Origin: Megalobrama amblycephala
Taxonomy: Eukaryota > Chordata > Actinopteri > Cypriniformes > Xenocyprididae
Assembly (NCBI RefSeq): GCF_018812025.1
Contig: NC_063052.1
Coordinates: forward strand, 23,252,226 to 23,316,225
Direction of reading: 5' to 3'
Length of the DNA stretch: 64,000 nt
Below the pieces are notes generated by a model. It did no database searches, was not told where the DNA came from, and saw nothing but the letters and a program-made list of their open reading frames with translations. Below, one piece after another: positions 30,885-40,159 of the stretch (positions within the stretch are counted from its first letter, which is position 1; each line of letters starts with the position of its first letter). The translations under genes were made by a program, and so were the position numbers.

Positions 30885-30990
30885 TTCCCCATACGCAGTA
30901 CGAGTGAAGTATCAAAAGGGAACGTAGTCGGTTACTAACGTAACCTCGGTTCCCTGAGATACGGAACGAGTACTGCGTTACATGCCGTGC
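30885..30990 (+). repeat. DIRS internal complementary region
   Basis: 30887-30925 (CCCATACGCAGTACGAGTGA, then AAAAGGGAACG) is complementary to the outer edge of the left repeat. 30935-30980 (GTAACCTCGGTTCCCTGAGA, TACGGAACGAGTACTGCG) is complementary to the outer edge of the right repeat. The two edges thus lie side by side, the template arrangement used to complete and circularise DIRS DNA. Confidence 0.9.
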
Positions 30991-31009
30991 CACGAGGCTG
31001 CGGCTTCAG

Positions 31010-31266
31010 TGTCGTCGCTTCAGTCGAATGACCTGAAATCCTATGGCGAAGCGCCTGCTTATATAGCCTAAACCTCGCCCATTTTGGCGGGAATATTCGC
31101 GGGCTTTGTCGCCATAGGCCTGCGCCGTCATTGGTTCAACAACTTGTCAATGAGTGAACCAATGACGATGCAGTTACACTGCGTTACTGAAAAAGGCTTC
31201 CTTTCCCCATACGCAGTACTCGTTCCGTATCTCAGGGAACCGAGGTTACGTTAGTAACCGAGTACG
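31010..31266 (+). repeat. DIRS copy 2 right inverted terminal repeat
   Basis: CTGAAATCCTATGGCGAAGC, GCCTGCTTATATAGCC, CATTGGTTCAACAACTTG and a final GGAACCGAGGTTACGTTAGT mirror the left repeat, with an extra outer extension at the right as is usual for DIRS elements. Confidence 0.88.
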
Positions 31267-32277
31267 TTTTTGTTTTCTTTCTGCATGTGGCGGTCGTTCT
31301 CAGCTGATCCCACTCTGCAATCAGTGTGGCCGCTTGCCCTATCTCGCAGCTGTTTGTTATTTTCTTCTCTTCTTTTCTTTGCCAGTGTGTTTTGTTTCTC
31401 GTATGATTCACACATACCCTTTTTGTTGTTAACCAGTTTTCGGTCTTGTCGTTTGGTGTTTCTCTCTGACGCTTCCTAGACTGATTATCTGGTTTCTGAC
31501 GATTGCATGGACTGTGATTATTCCCTGCTCTATTTAGTTGAGTCTGGCCCTGAGCTCATTGTGAGTTATTTGAGCTGAATTAGCTGAATAAAGTTTATTG
31601 AGCATATCTCTGCTTTTGGGTCCTTTATTACCGGAATCCTGACATATTGGTGACCATGTCCATTTTTATAACCATAGTGTACCCATCTTCTGATGGCTAC
31701 TTTCAGTAGAATAACGCACCATGTCACAAAGCTCCATTCATCTGAAATGGAACATGACAATGAGTTCACTTTACTCAAATAGCCTCCACTGTCACCAGGT
31801 CTCAATCCAATAGAGCACCTTTGGGATGTGGTGGAATGGTAGAGTTCCACAAATCTGAAGCAACCGTGTGTTGCAATCATGTCAATATAGACAAAATTCT
31901 CTCAGGAATATTCCAGTACCTTGATGAATCTATGATACAAAGAATTAAGGCAGTTCTAAAGGCAAAAGGGGGTCCAGCCCGATACTAGCAAGGTGTACCT
32001 AATAAAGTGGCCAGTGACTCTATTTCATTACTTTTACCTTAAAGAATGCTTCAACACCTTTTTCATAAAGAAATCACTTTATTTCATCAGTGCCCATTCT
32101 GCTGCTTCAGCCTGCAGGCTTTTTCCTCATTTTTTATGTTACCACTATTCAGCTTTTTAAATTTACATCCAGTATATAAAGTTTGCCCTAGAAACATTGC
32201 AATTGTTTAAAATTGTACATAATAGCACATTATTATGCTATTATTATTATTATTATTATTATTATTTATTTTTTTAG

Positions 32278-32323
32278 AACCTATGTTCCAGTAAAACCCA
32301 CTATAAAAGCAAACAGGGACAAG
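32278..32323 (+). CDS. st3gal1-like: Sialyltransferase (ST3Gal1/2-like), short internal exon
   Basis: A 46-nt exon after a T-rich tract and TTTTTTTAG, with donor GTGAGT. It completes the split Arg codon left by 16217-16396 and encodes TYVPVKPTIKANRDK, ending on a full codon. This matches the segment between sialylmotifs L and S in ST3Gal1/2-type enzymes. The intron from the previous exon is 15,881 bp, filled by the nested mobile elements. Confidence 0.87.
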
Positions 32324-32503
32324 GTGAGTAGCAGCAATCAACAATCAGTACTTCAACTTATTTATCAACCAATTAAACAACCTATTGGGCATTCACTCTC
32401 AATACATGTTTGAACATTATATTTATTATTATATTTATATAATAACACTTAAATAATAATGATTGTCTAATTGTCACAGTGTGATTTCTCTCTGTGGCCT
32501 CAG

Positions 32504-32623
32504 GTGATGATCCTCCATCCTGGTTTTCTGAAATATATTCAAGAGCGCTGGCTGCAGAAACATGGCAGATATCCATCCACTGGTTTTATTACACTCATAT
32601 TTGCCTTGCACATCTGTGACCAG
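32504..32623 (+). CDS. st3gal1-like: Sialyltransferase (ST3Gal1/2-like), sialylmotif S exon
   Basis: A 120-nt exon (GCCTCAG acceptor, GTAAAA donor) encoding VMILHPGFLKYIQERWLQKH, then GRYPSTGFITLIFALHICDQ. HGRYPSTG and the following hydrophobic stretch are the first part of sialylmotif S, which binds donor and acceptor. The expected next exon (YGFGADSKGNWHHYW type) was not found up to 64000. It either lies beyond the window, or this copy is incomplete. A MITE begins about 10 bp after the donor. Confidence 0.88.
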
Positions 32624-32633
32624 GTAAAACTCA

Positions 32634-32895
32634 TAGGCCCAGTTTCACAGACAGGGTTTAGCCTAAGCCAGGATTAGGCCTTAGTTCAATAAGGATATTT
32701 AAGTATCTTTTATAAACATACACTAGAAAAAACATTACTGGTGTGCATCTTGAGACAAAACAATGGCACTGACATATTTTAAAATATGTCAGTGCAAGTT
32801 GCTTTCAGTTAAAATAGCTCAAACATGCATTTTAGTCTAGGACTAGCTTAAGCCATGTCTGTGAAACTGGGGGATAGAATATTAAATTATAGAAT
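32634..32895 (-). mobile_element. MITE family B, copy 1
   Basis: Imperfect inverted ends CCCAGTTTCACAGACAGGGT and complement GTCTGTGAAACTGGGGG. Carries a perfect 30-bp palindrome at 32766-32795 centred on TTTTAAAA. The sequence, with about 14 bp of flank (TTAATATTCTATC), is nearly identical to 35073-35320 in the opposite orientation. Confidence 0.82.
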
Positions 32896-33065
32896 ACTAA
32901 CCCCACGGTTTCACAAAAAAGGCATAAGCCTAGTCTCAGACTAAAATGCATGTGAGAAGTAAAGAAACAGTAGTAGCAGTTTTCTTAGATGTTGAGAAGG
33001 CTTATGATATGTTCTGGATGGAAGGTTTGCTGATAAAATTAGATCAGATTGTAATAGGTGGTAGA
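32896..33065. other. Partial MITE B end plus short coding-like stretch
   Basis: 32900-32952 is another truncated MITE B terminus (CGGTTTCACAAAAAAGGCAT). 32955-33062 reads VRSKETVVAVFLDVEKAYDM-like in + orientation: FLDVEKAYD is the RT palm signature of a non-LTR element, so this is a tiny LINE fragment. Both are too short to classify further. Confidence 0.5.
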
Positions 33066-33779
33066 CTAACCCCCGGTTTCGCAAAATCCATGTTTGAGCA
33101 GTTTTAAAGGATTAGTCCACTTTCAAATTAAAATTTTCTTTAATTTGCACACCCCCATGTCATCCAAGATATCTGTCTGTCTTTCTTCAGTCAAAAAGAA
33201 ATTAAGGTTTTTGAAAACATTCCAGGATTATTCTCCTTATAGTGGACTTCAATTGACCCCAAACAGTTGAAGGTCAAAATTACAGTTTCAGTGCAGCTTC
33301 AAAGGGCTTTAAACGATACAAGACGAGGAATAAGGGTCTTATCTAGCGAAACGATTGGCCATTTTCTAAAAAAAAATGAAAATGTATATGGTTTATAAAC
33401 ACAAATGATCGCCTTGCAATTGACCAGACCGCACTTCCGTATTCTTCAAAAAGCTTACGCTGTATGTTCTAAGCCTTCCCTATTCTACTTATGGAAAAAA
33501 CGGAACTGGCACCACGTCCGTTCCATAAGTTGAATAGGGAAGGTGTAGGACATATATTGAAAGTGGACTAATCCTTTAACTGAAAGAAACTTGCACTGAC
33601 ATATCTTAAAATATGTCATTGCCATTGTTTTGTCTCAAGATGCACACCAGTAATGTTTTTTTTTTTTTGTTGGGCACATTTATAAAAGCTACTTATATGT
33701 CCTAGTTGAACTAAGGCCTAATCCTGGCTTAATTTAAGCCCTTAATTAAGTCTTAATTTAAATCCCTGTGCAGTAAATT
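33066..33779 (+). mobile_element. MITE family B, copy 2, split by a TTAA element
   Basis: Left piece 33066-33107 (CCCCGGTTTCGC...TTTGAGCAGTTTTAA) and right piece 33576 onward (TTAACTGAAAGAAACTTGCA, ATGCACACCAGTAATG). Together they match copies at 32634 and 35073, where the sequence runs uninterrupted through GTTTTAACTGAAAG. A T-run with GTTGGGC replaces the usual end near 33670. Confidence 0.8.
33108..33575. mobile_element. 468-bp TTAA-target MITE
   Basis: Termini AGGATTAGTCCACTTTCAA and TTGAAAGTGGACTAATCCT are perfect inverted complements, each next to TTAA (33104-33107 and 33576-33579). The empty site, one TTAA, is visible in the sister MITE B copy near 35148. TTAA duplication points to the piggyBac or Kolobok groups; no coding sequence is left. 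An internal inverted repeat around 33480-33545 (TCCCTATTC, ATGGAA / TTCCAT, GAATAGGGA) could form a hairpin. Confidence 0.87.
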
Positions 33780-35072
33780 ATACCATGTCGTAGCTCGGTA
33801 AAGCCACATTTAAAAGCTTAAAAAAGTCTTAAAAGGTGTCTTAAAAAATTGTGTGTAATAGATTCACCATTTAGATTTAATGTGAAACTGAACTTTGATG
33901 TATAGTTTGAAAAACTTGAAATTTATCCTTGTACATGACTTACTATTCATGATGTCAGTGCTGTTCCTAATGCTGAGGCTGTCTAACCATTTTGTAATGT
34001 TTGATCTCTTCCATAGTGCTTTAAAATACAATAATCTCTGTAGAATTCAAATGGGTCAGATACGTTGTGGTCTGCACCAGTGCATGTGATTTGTGTGTAA
34101 GAAAATGTGAACAAGTGACTGATTTTAGATACAGCTTTAGCGTATTTTTATAATTAAGGTGAGATGCTTCATATTCTATCTAGACAGCATTGATTGGACA
34201 GAAAATCTGACAGAGTGATGTCAGCAAAATTGTTCATTCATATTGGTGATAGAGAGAAACTGAGAATTTTGAATGAATATCTTCCAATGGGAATTTTGTC
34301 ATTGATTTGGCACACAAGCTTACAGATAATCTTAAGGCTAACATATCGATATTAAAAGTGAGAAACTCAATTTTGATTTCATTTTACACTGTAATATTGG
34401 CTGTGTTTTAAATTCTGTCATACAAAATCTGACTTTTTTAATTTAAATTTCATTTAGAATTACACGTGTCATTAAAAAAAGGTCTATCACAAACTCGACT
34501 TGCCACATTACAATATATAACAATACCGTATACTTGCTATGAGGGATATCAACGGAATTAAATTTTATACCAGTTTACAGGTGGAAACATTAATAACATC
34601 AACAGCTCCTATCAATATCCTAATGAATGAAGTAGCCTCAAATAAGTAAAGTATAGTCACCTAAAGGGCATCTTAGACACTATGTGGCAAACTTCTTACA
34701 AATGGGTCTGCCCACACAAATCCACCTCGCAATTCAATTTTTATTTTAACGATTAATCCACTGATGGCGAGCTGAGGTCGGAATCCATGTGCAGTTTATT
34801 TACAAGATTTGAGCTAAATACAAGCCAGACTTGACTTGAACATAAGCAAACTTAAACATGAGATTTACTAACAGTGGTTACAGCAGGGCCGGTTCTAGAC
34901 ATTTGGAGGGCCTAGGCAAAATATATGTTGGAGGTCCCCTTTGCCACATCACTACTAATAAAAAAAGCACTTGAAACAAATATGATTCCTAACTTTTATT
35001 TATACAACATCAGTTTTTATGTCCATATTAATCAAACTTTTTAACTATAACATAATTTGTTTGTTGAGGAGA
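33780..35072. other. AT-rich non-coding stretch
   Basis: No gene or clear element found. If the sialyltransferase gene continues past the window, this is intronic. I looked for the next sialyltransferase exon and saw none. Confidence 0.4.
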
Positions 35073-35320
35073 TTTTAATATTCTATCCCCCAGTTTCACA
35101 GACATGGCTTAAGCTAGTCCTAGACTAAAATGCATGTTTGAGCTGTTTTAACTGAAAGCAACTTGCACTGACATATCTTAAAATATGTCAGTGCCATTGT
35201 TTTGTCTCAAGATGCACACCAGTAATGTTTTTTCTAGTGTATGTTTATAAAAGATACTTAAATATCCTTATTGAACTAAGGCCTAATCCTGGCTTAGGCT
35301 AAACCCTGTTTTTGCAGTAA
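35073..35320 (+). mobile_element. MITE family B, copy 3
   Basis: CCCCAGTTTCACAGACATGG to AAGGCCTAATCCTGGCTTAG, nearly identical to the inverse of 32634-32895, with GTTTTAACTGAAAG uninterrupted. The inner palindrome has one change (TATCTTAAAATA). The extreme right end is truncated. Confidence 0.85.
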
Positions 35321-35624
35321 TTTGTTCAGTAATTTTATTTACGGTAACACACCCACCCACTGTTGGGATAACGAACCGTTTTTTTTTAATAATGTTAAAA
35401 AATTTAAATAATAAATTTCCTGAAGAAAATGTGAATGGTGCTTGCAGTGGCAAAACTCAGCACTCGGTTGCTAGGGTGTTTCTAGGCAATTGCTAAGGTG
35501 TTCTGAGTGGTTGCTAAGGTGTTGCTACACAGTTGCTATGGTACTTGGGATGGTTGCTAAGGTGTTCTGGGTGGTTGCTAGGGTAACCTGGGTAAATGTT
35601 AGGATGTTGCTATGTGGTTGGTAG

Positions 35625-37308
35625 CTGTAACCATGGTAGACTCAGGCAGGGGATCCAAATGCAGCGTTTAATTAAAAGTGAGCGTGGTCGTACAAGCAGG
35701 GTCAAACAGGAACAAACAGGAGCAATAAAGAACAGGCAGAATCGTAGTCAGGGTACAGGTAAAGGATCGAGGCAGGCAGCAATGGGTCGTAAAACAGGAA
35801 TCAGGCCGAAACAGTAACAAACAGGCAGACAGGGAAATAACGCTTAGAATTGTCACAGGGTGAATCAAGACTTCCCAATCAGGTGATGAGTGTGTGAGTC
35901 TTTTATAGTCCAGGTAATGCGTGGCAGCTGGGTGTGGTGATTAGTGTAGTGATTGGTGGAGTGAGTGCAAGTGATTGGCAGAGAGGATTATGGGGAATGA
36001 AGTCCGGGAAGTGACAGGAACAGACGGTGATCATGACAGTAGCAATGTTCCCTCTAATTTTTTTCTCGCTGAGCAAAACTTTTCTCTGTTGAGCGCACAT
36101 TTTGGCCACCTGAGCAAAAACATTATTTGTTTATATCAGACCTGTACAATGAACGTAAACACACACACACACACACACACAATGATTTTATCATGCAACT
36201 GTAACATTTTAACTTTAATGTGCCGTTTCTATTTTATTTGACCCTTGATGTAACTTAGTGATTTATTAAATATGTTTGAAAACAAGCAGTTCAGTCACTA
36301 AATTAAGCACATTTTAGGTTACTTGAGATTTTTTTCACATTGCTGTATTAACTGTACCAGTCTTTACCAAGAAATTCTATTAAAAAATAATTCCTGTCCT
36401 CCTGCAGGACAGTTCAGTTCTTTATAATAATATAATATGAGCAGTTACAATGATGGTTTGGGACAACCATAACGTGTTTTGTACAGTCAATTATTAGCAA
36501 CAGACGGTGTTAAACCATCAAAATTACATGTTTATTGCTTATGAATTTCCCAGATTTTATATACCAGGAGGTTAAGATTTTTCGTGGCAAGGAGCCCTAA
36601 ACAATCCCCTTGTGAGATCATTTTTTTATTAGGCTTACATTATAATACAATAAAATATAATATTTAAGTATTTAAACTGATCTACAGTATTAAATCAGTT
36701 TAAATGCTTCCATTTGTTTTAATATATTATAAAGTGAAAACAAACTGAAGCATTTAAACTGATAGCTAAATATTTTTAAGAAAAGTGAACATTAACTAAT
36801 TTATAGTTATCTTAACATCCCTGAAACCCAAACCACCACACACACAAATCTATTTAAACTGAGGTATATCACTTATGTATTTTGAGTTTGCAAGCTACAC
36901 CTGTGGTGGGTGTGGAATTGTAAATGAGTTTTGTTAGCATTCTGTGCCCATCATCCGTTTTATCCACCACTTTTCATTAAAACATGACGTTTTATTTCAC
37001 ATTTCTTTTCGTTTCGCGTTGCCTCTCGTATTGATGTATTTAGTCCGCAAACATTACAGTATTCTTACCGCGACTGATTTGGCTCAGGGCCAGCCAGCTC
37101 ACGCGCTCGGTCGTTCTCTTTCTATGAAACCTCCAAACCGCTTTCACTGGTTCCAACTCTATAGCGACAATAACTCTATAGCAGTTGCAATTATTTCTCA
37201 TTTAAACTACTACAATCATTTTCATGTCTGTTCTCTGCACGGCAATTATTTCTTCTGTGCGGCCGCGGCTTCAGAAGTGCGCGGCCATGCACAGCTTAGG
37301 GAACATTG
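35625..37308. mobile_element. hAT-type non-autonomous element (contains an LTR)
   Basis: Termini CAATGTTCCCTC (C at 35625, then 36044 onward after the LTR) and GGGAACATTG (ending 37308) are inverted complements. An 8-bp duplication GTTGGTAG flanks it (35617-35624 and 37309-37316), the hAT target size. The interior (36044-37300) is AT-rich with a (CA)n run at 36161-36181. I see no transposase; the open frame at 36944-37369 crosses the element's end and has no recognisable domain. Confidence 0.82.
35626..36038 (-). mobile_element. Solo LTR at a hAT junction
   Basis: 413 bp, TGTAACCATGG...TCATGACA, flanked by GTAGC (35621-35625 and 36039-36043). Transcription orientation is -, judged by the (complemented) TTTAATTAAACGCTGC polyadenylation side at the left and relation to the LTR at 53609. 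The 5-bp target overlaps the last bases of the hAT target duplication plus the first base of the hAT end. A frame at 35596-35817 within it is not a gene. Confidence 0.87.
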
Positions 37309-37859
37309 GTTGGTAGTTGTCACAGATGGTTACTATGGAGTTTTTATAAAGTTCTTAGCATGTTTTTAGCCTGATTTAACACTAAGCTAATCACTGTTAG
37401 CATGTAGCTATTCACTGCTAGCATGTGTTTAAAGTCCAGTTTGTTAGCTTGAGTCAAAAGAGTAAACCCCCATGTCTCTACAGAAATATAGGTCTTGATA
37501 AACAGTTGCTAGGGTACTCTGTTTGGTTGCTAGGGAGTGGCTTGGCAGCTGCCAATGATGATACTCCAAAAGCTGCTTGTCAGTATGAATGATATAATCC
37601 AACCCTATGATGTTCAGATTTGAAGATATCCTTCTTTGGGTTTGGGTTGCTAGGATGCTCTAAATGGTTGCTAGGGCATGGCTAGACAGTTAGCAGGCTT
37701 ACACTAATAAACTGCAAGTCTGCCCAAATCAAAAGAGCCAAACTTACATGTCTCTATGATGTTCTGATTAATTTATATCCATCTCATCTATTTTTCAATG
37801 GAAGTCTATGGGGTGGTTGCTAGAGTGTGGCTATGAAGTTTTTTTGTCATTACTTATTG

Positions 37860-38440
37860 GCTGCTTGAGGAACTGCCTCGGAGCTTCAGTCCTCCAGCTC
37901 ATCCCAGGTTCCCCTGGCTCTGCTTCAAGTCTACAAGCCCATCACTTCACCGCGGCCTGTCGACCTGTCAGTTTCACATTGGCTCCTCCCTCCTTTAGCT
38001 CCACCAGAAACCTTTGTCCTGATGGCTCCACTGGGCTCCCTCATCCCACTGGCTCCGCCTTGGTCAGATGTTGACCTGCCTGCACCTTTGGCTCCGTATG
38101 GCACCATCTTCCCCCTGGCTCGACCTTTATCCTCAGTCCCACCGGATCCGCCATCTCCATCTTCATCGGTTGGCCCCAGGGTGTCATCTGCCAAGTCTCC
38201 ACCATTGGCTCCTCCCTCGAATCATCCCTGGGGCTTCGTCCTGGCTGGACTTTGGAAAACCATCTGGATAATCCTGTGTCTGGCTCCTCCCACCCTGTCC
38301 CACCTTCCACTCCCTCATGGTTGCCATTGACTGTTTTTGTCCCTTCCATCTTCCATGTCCTCCGCCAGAGCCCCTGCCCTCCCTCCTCATTTTTTTTCAT
38401 ATGACTATATATAACTATCCATGTAAGGCTCATTTTCAGG
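37860..38440 (+). pseudogene. Proline-rich retroelement-like coding remnant
   Basis: Open readings on + (38022-38330) and complementary frames are rich in Pro/Ser/Ala (LAPPWSDVDLPAPLAPYGTI) and end in FVLAGLWKTIWIILCL. The composition and the tail resemble the Pro-rich C-terminus of the compact element's ORF at 20601 (compare its GMFFIGSCWSVWDPL end), so it may be the 3' part of a related non-autonomous element. No LTR was identified next to it. Confidence 0.35.
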
Positions 38441-38594
38441 CTCATTTCTGGGATAACTTTTTTCTCTAGAGAAAACTACCATATTGGTTTTCTCTGCTGT
38501 TGTCTACTGCCATTGTCTAAAAAATGGAGCTCCCTAATTGAGTTCCATTTTCTACCTCAAATCTATTTCATATTCATTCTTTACTCTTTCCTGG

Positions 38595-38865
38595 TGTCAT
38601 GTTTAGCTCACAAATGATGATGACCATGAAGAGAGAGTTGCAATAATAAGAAAACTTTAATAGTACATGATAACAGGCGAGGTAATGTAGCAGTGTGCAG
38701 GATACACAAACAACACCAGAGAATGAGTGGAGAGAACTGAAGGTCTTAAATACACAGGCAAATGAACTAGATACAAAACAGGTATGCTCAAACTAATCAT
38801 TACCATAGTAACAAACTAGTGGCTAGAAAATGAACAAAGGAACAAGTGACTGAAGATAAACTAAG
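38595..38865 (-). repeat. LTR-like fragment, reverse orientation
   Basis: TGTCATGTTTAGCTCAC... followed by TTGCAATAATAAGAAAACTTTAA (inverse polyadenylation region), CTTAAATACACAGGCAAATG and CATTACCATAGTAACAAAC. It resembles the layout of the two reverse LTRs at 35626 and 53609, but no target duplication was seen. Confidence 0.4.
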
Positions 38866-39265
38866 GTTGCTTTCACACTTGCCGTTTAGTTCGAAATGGG
38901 GCATGGTTCACATGAAAAATTGGTAATGTGAAAGTTGTTATGAGGACCCGAGTGCGCACCGGGGTACCGAACCTGTTGTACAAGAATTGTGGTGCAATTC
39001 GCATGAATGTGAAAGCAACACGGACTTCAGTGCGCACTTGTTCAGCTGGATGAGCGCTCGCACCTCCATGTTGAGGTTTACCATTCTCTCCCGATCTGCA
39101 TAACGAGTTATGTAGATCATGGAAAACACTGTTCTCCTCAAGAATATCTAGCTGCACTGTCTATAATTACATCAGCGTCCAGGGAGCTAAGGAGAACTGT
39201 TATGGGAAGATGCCGTGGGTTGAAGGGGCTTTAGCCAGCTACTTCTCACCTGACACTGCGTCGTC
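38866..39265. other. MITE-like sequence
   Basis: Begins AAGGTTGCTTTCACACTTGC and contains a complementary TGTGAAAGCAAC at about 39008-39020, so a short inverted-repeat element may lie at 38866-39020. The remainder is unassigned. Confidence 0.4.
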
Positions 39266-39271
39266 CCTTAA

Positions 39272-39770
39272 AGGGATAGTTCACCCAAAAATGAAAATTT
39301 GATGTTTATCTGCTTACCCGCAGGGCATCCAAGATGTAGGTGACTTTATTTCTTCAGTAGAACACAAATGATGATTTTTAAGTCCAACCGTTGCAGTCTG
39401 TCAGTCGTATAATGCATGTCAATGGGAACTCCATCTATAAGAGTCAAAAAAAAAAAAAACATGCACAGACAAATCCAAATTAAACCCTGCGGCTCGTGAT
39501 GACATATTGATGTCCTTAGACACGAAACGATCGGTTTGTGCGAGAAACCGAATAGTGTTTATATATATATATTTTTTTTTTACCTCTAATACACCACTAT
39601 GTCCAACTGCCTTGAGCATCCGGTGTGTGAGGTCTGAATGCACTTTGACGCCGGAAGTGATCTCTCGCACTCATTGACGTATACGCGTGAGAGATCACTT
39701 CTGGCATCAGAGCGCGTTTTCAGACCTCAAACACTGGATGCTATATATTTTTCTAAACCATTAAAAGTGT
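39272..39770 (+). repeat. TTAA-adjacent fish repeat (AGGGATAGTTCACCC type)
   Basis: TTAA (39268-39271) is followed by AGGGATAGTTCACCCAAAAA, a terminus close to that of the THAP-containing element at 55857 (AGGGATACTTCAGG). The right end was not located. An A-run lies at about 39447 and (TA)n at 39560. Confidence 0.55.
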
Positions 39771-39777
39771 CACGGAG

Positions 39778-39780
39778 AGA

Positions 39781-39819
<39 letters not shown>

Positions 39820-39825
39820 CCACAA

Positions 39826-39872
<47 letters not shown>

Positions 39873-39910
39873 AAGAGAGAGAGCCACACACACAGGCACA
39901 CACACACACA

Positions 39911-39949
<39 letters not shown>

Positions 39950-39968
39950 ACACACACACACACACAAA
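39778..39968. repeat. (CA)n / (GA)n compound microsatellite
   Basis: CA repeats, then GA repeats, then CA repeats over about 190 bp. Long frames on both strands here (rich in VCVC or THTH) are repeat artefacts. Confidence 0.95.
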
Positions 39969-40159
39969 GAACAGTTAGAGACTGACCAGTTAGTTGAGTC
40001 ACATAATTCAATAATATTTTAAACAATAAGAATAAAATCTATACTGTGACAGGAATTAGTCTTTGATAATCTCTAAATATATAAATTCTAATGTAATAGT
40101 AACTAAAAGGTTTTATAACTGAAATCTGAAAAAGTGTACTGAAGCCAGAAGTATTTTCA

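Larger units (their letters stand above)
25936..31266 (+). mobile_element. DIRS-type retroelement, copy 2, near full length
   Basis: 5.3 kb with all DIRS landmarks: left inverted terminal repeat (25936-26195), Gag-like region, RT/RNase H ORF, tyrosine recombinase, internal complementary region (30885-30990) and right inverted repeat (31010-31266). DIRS elements replicate through a circular intermediate and integrate by recombinase, so no target duplication is expected. It is inserted at a GTT inside a solo LTR. A few stops and shifts make this copy non-functional. Confidence 0.92.
25889..31644 (+). mobile_element. Solo LTR inside the Tc1 element, itself split by a DIRS element
   Basis: Left part 25889-25935 starts TGTCAGAACTCGG. 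The right part, about 31267-31644, ends TTACCGGAATCCTGACA and contains GAATAAAG (about 31586) as polyadenylation region. The flanks TACTG (25884-25888) and TATTG (31645-31649) agree at four of five bases. The Tc1 reading continues on either side (CTGAGTATT then GTGACCATG). So an LTR first landed in the Tc1 element and a DIRS element later landed in the LTR. Confidence 0.75.
25480..31960 (+). pseudogene. Tc1-like transposase remnant
   Basis: In the middle block, WKNIAWFDESRFLLQHLDGR carries the first catalytic D region. After the second gap, NNAPCHKA appears where Tc1 proteins have DNAPCH: the codon before is TAG and the catalytic Asp is Asn. LNPIEHLWDVVE follows, including the final Glu region, with EFTL-like coding before it. 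Stops, frameshifts and two multi-kilobase insertions make it dead. Confidence 0.85.
16465..32016 (+). mobile_element. Tc1/mariner-superfamily element, split by nested insertions
   Basis: Inverted termini with GGCCACTTTATTAGGTACAC at 16469-16488 and its complement at 31993-32012. The element's own sequence is in three blocks: 16465 to about 16745, about 25435-25888, and 31645-32016. Read together they give a Tc1-like transposase remnant in the right order. The first gap holds a DIRS element, the second a solo LTR carrying another DIRS. It lies inside the sialyltransferase intron. Confidence 0.88.
35440..37850. repeat. Repeat with GGTTGCTA(A/G)GGTGTT minisatellite, split
   Basis: Degenerate 20-22 bp units (TGGTTGCTAAGGTGTTCTGG) at 35460-35625 and again scattered at 37500-37690 and 37815. 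The two parts are separated by the hAT-type element at 35625-37308. 37317-37500 and 37690-37815 are non-coding sequence of the same repeat. Confidence 0.7.

Noticed and set aside
36944..37369. 141-codon ORF as a gene
   Set aside because: Crosses the end of a hAT-type element and its target duplication; no recognisable domain.
39727..40026. Cys/Val-rich and Thr/His-rich ORFs
   Set aside because: Translations of (CA)n and (GA)n microsatellites.
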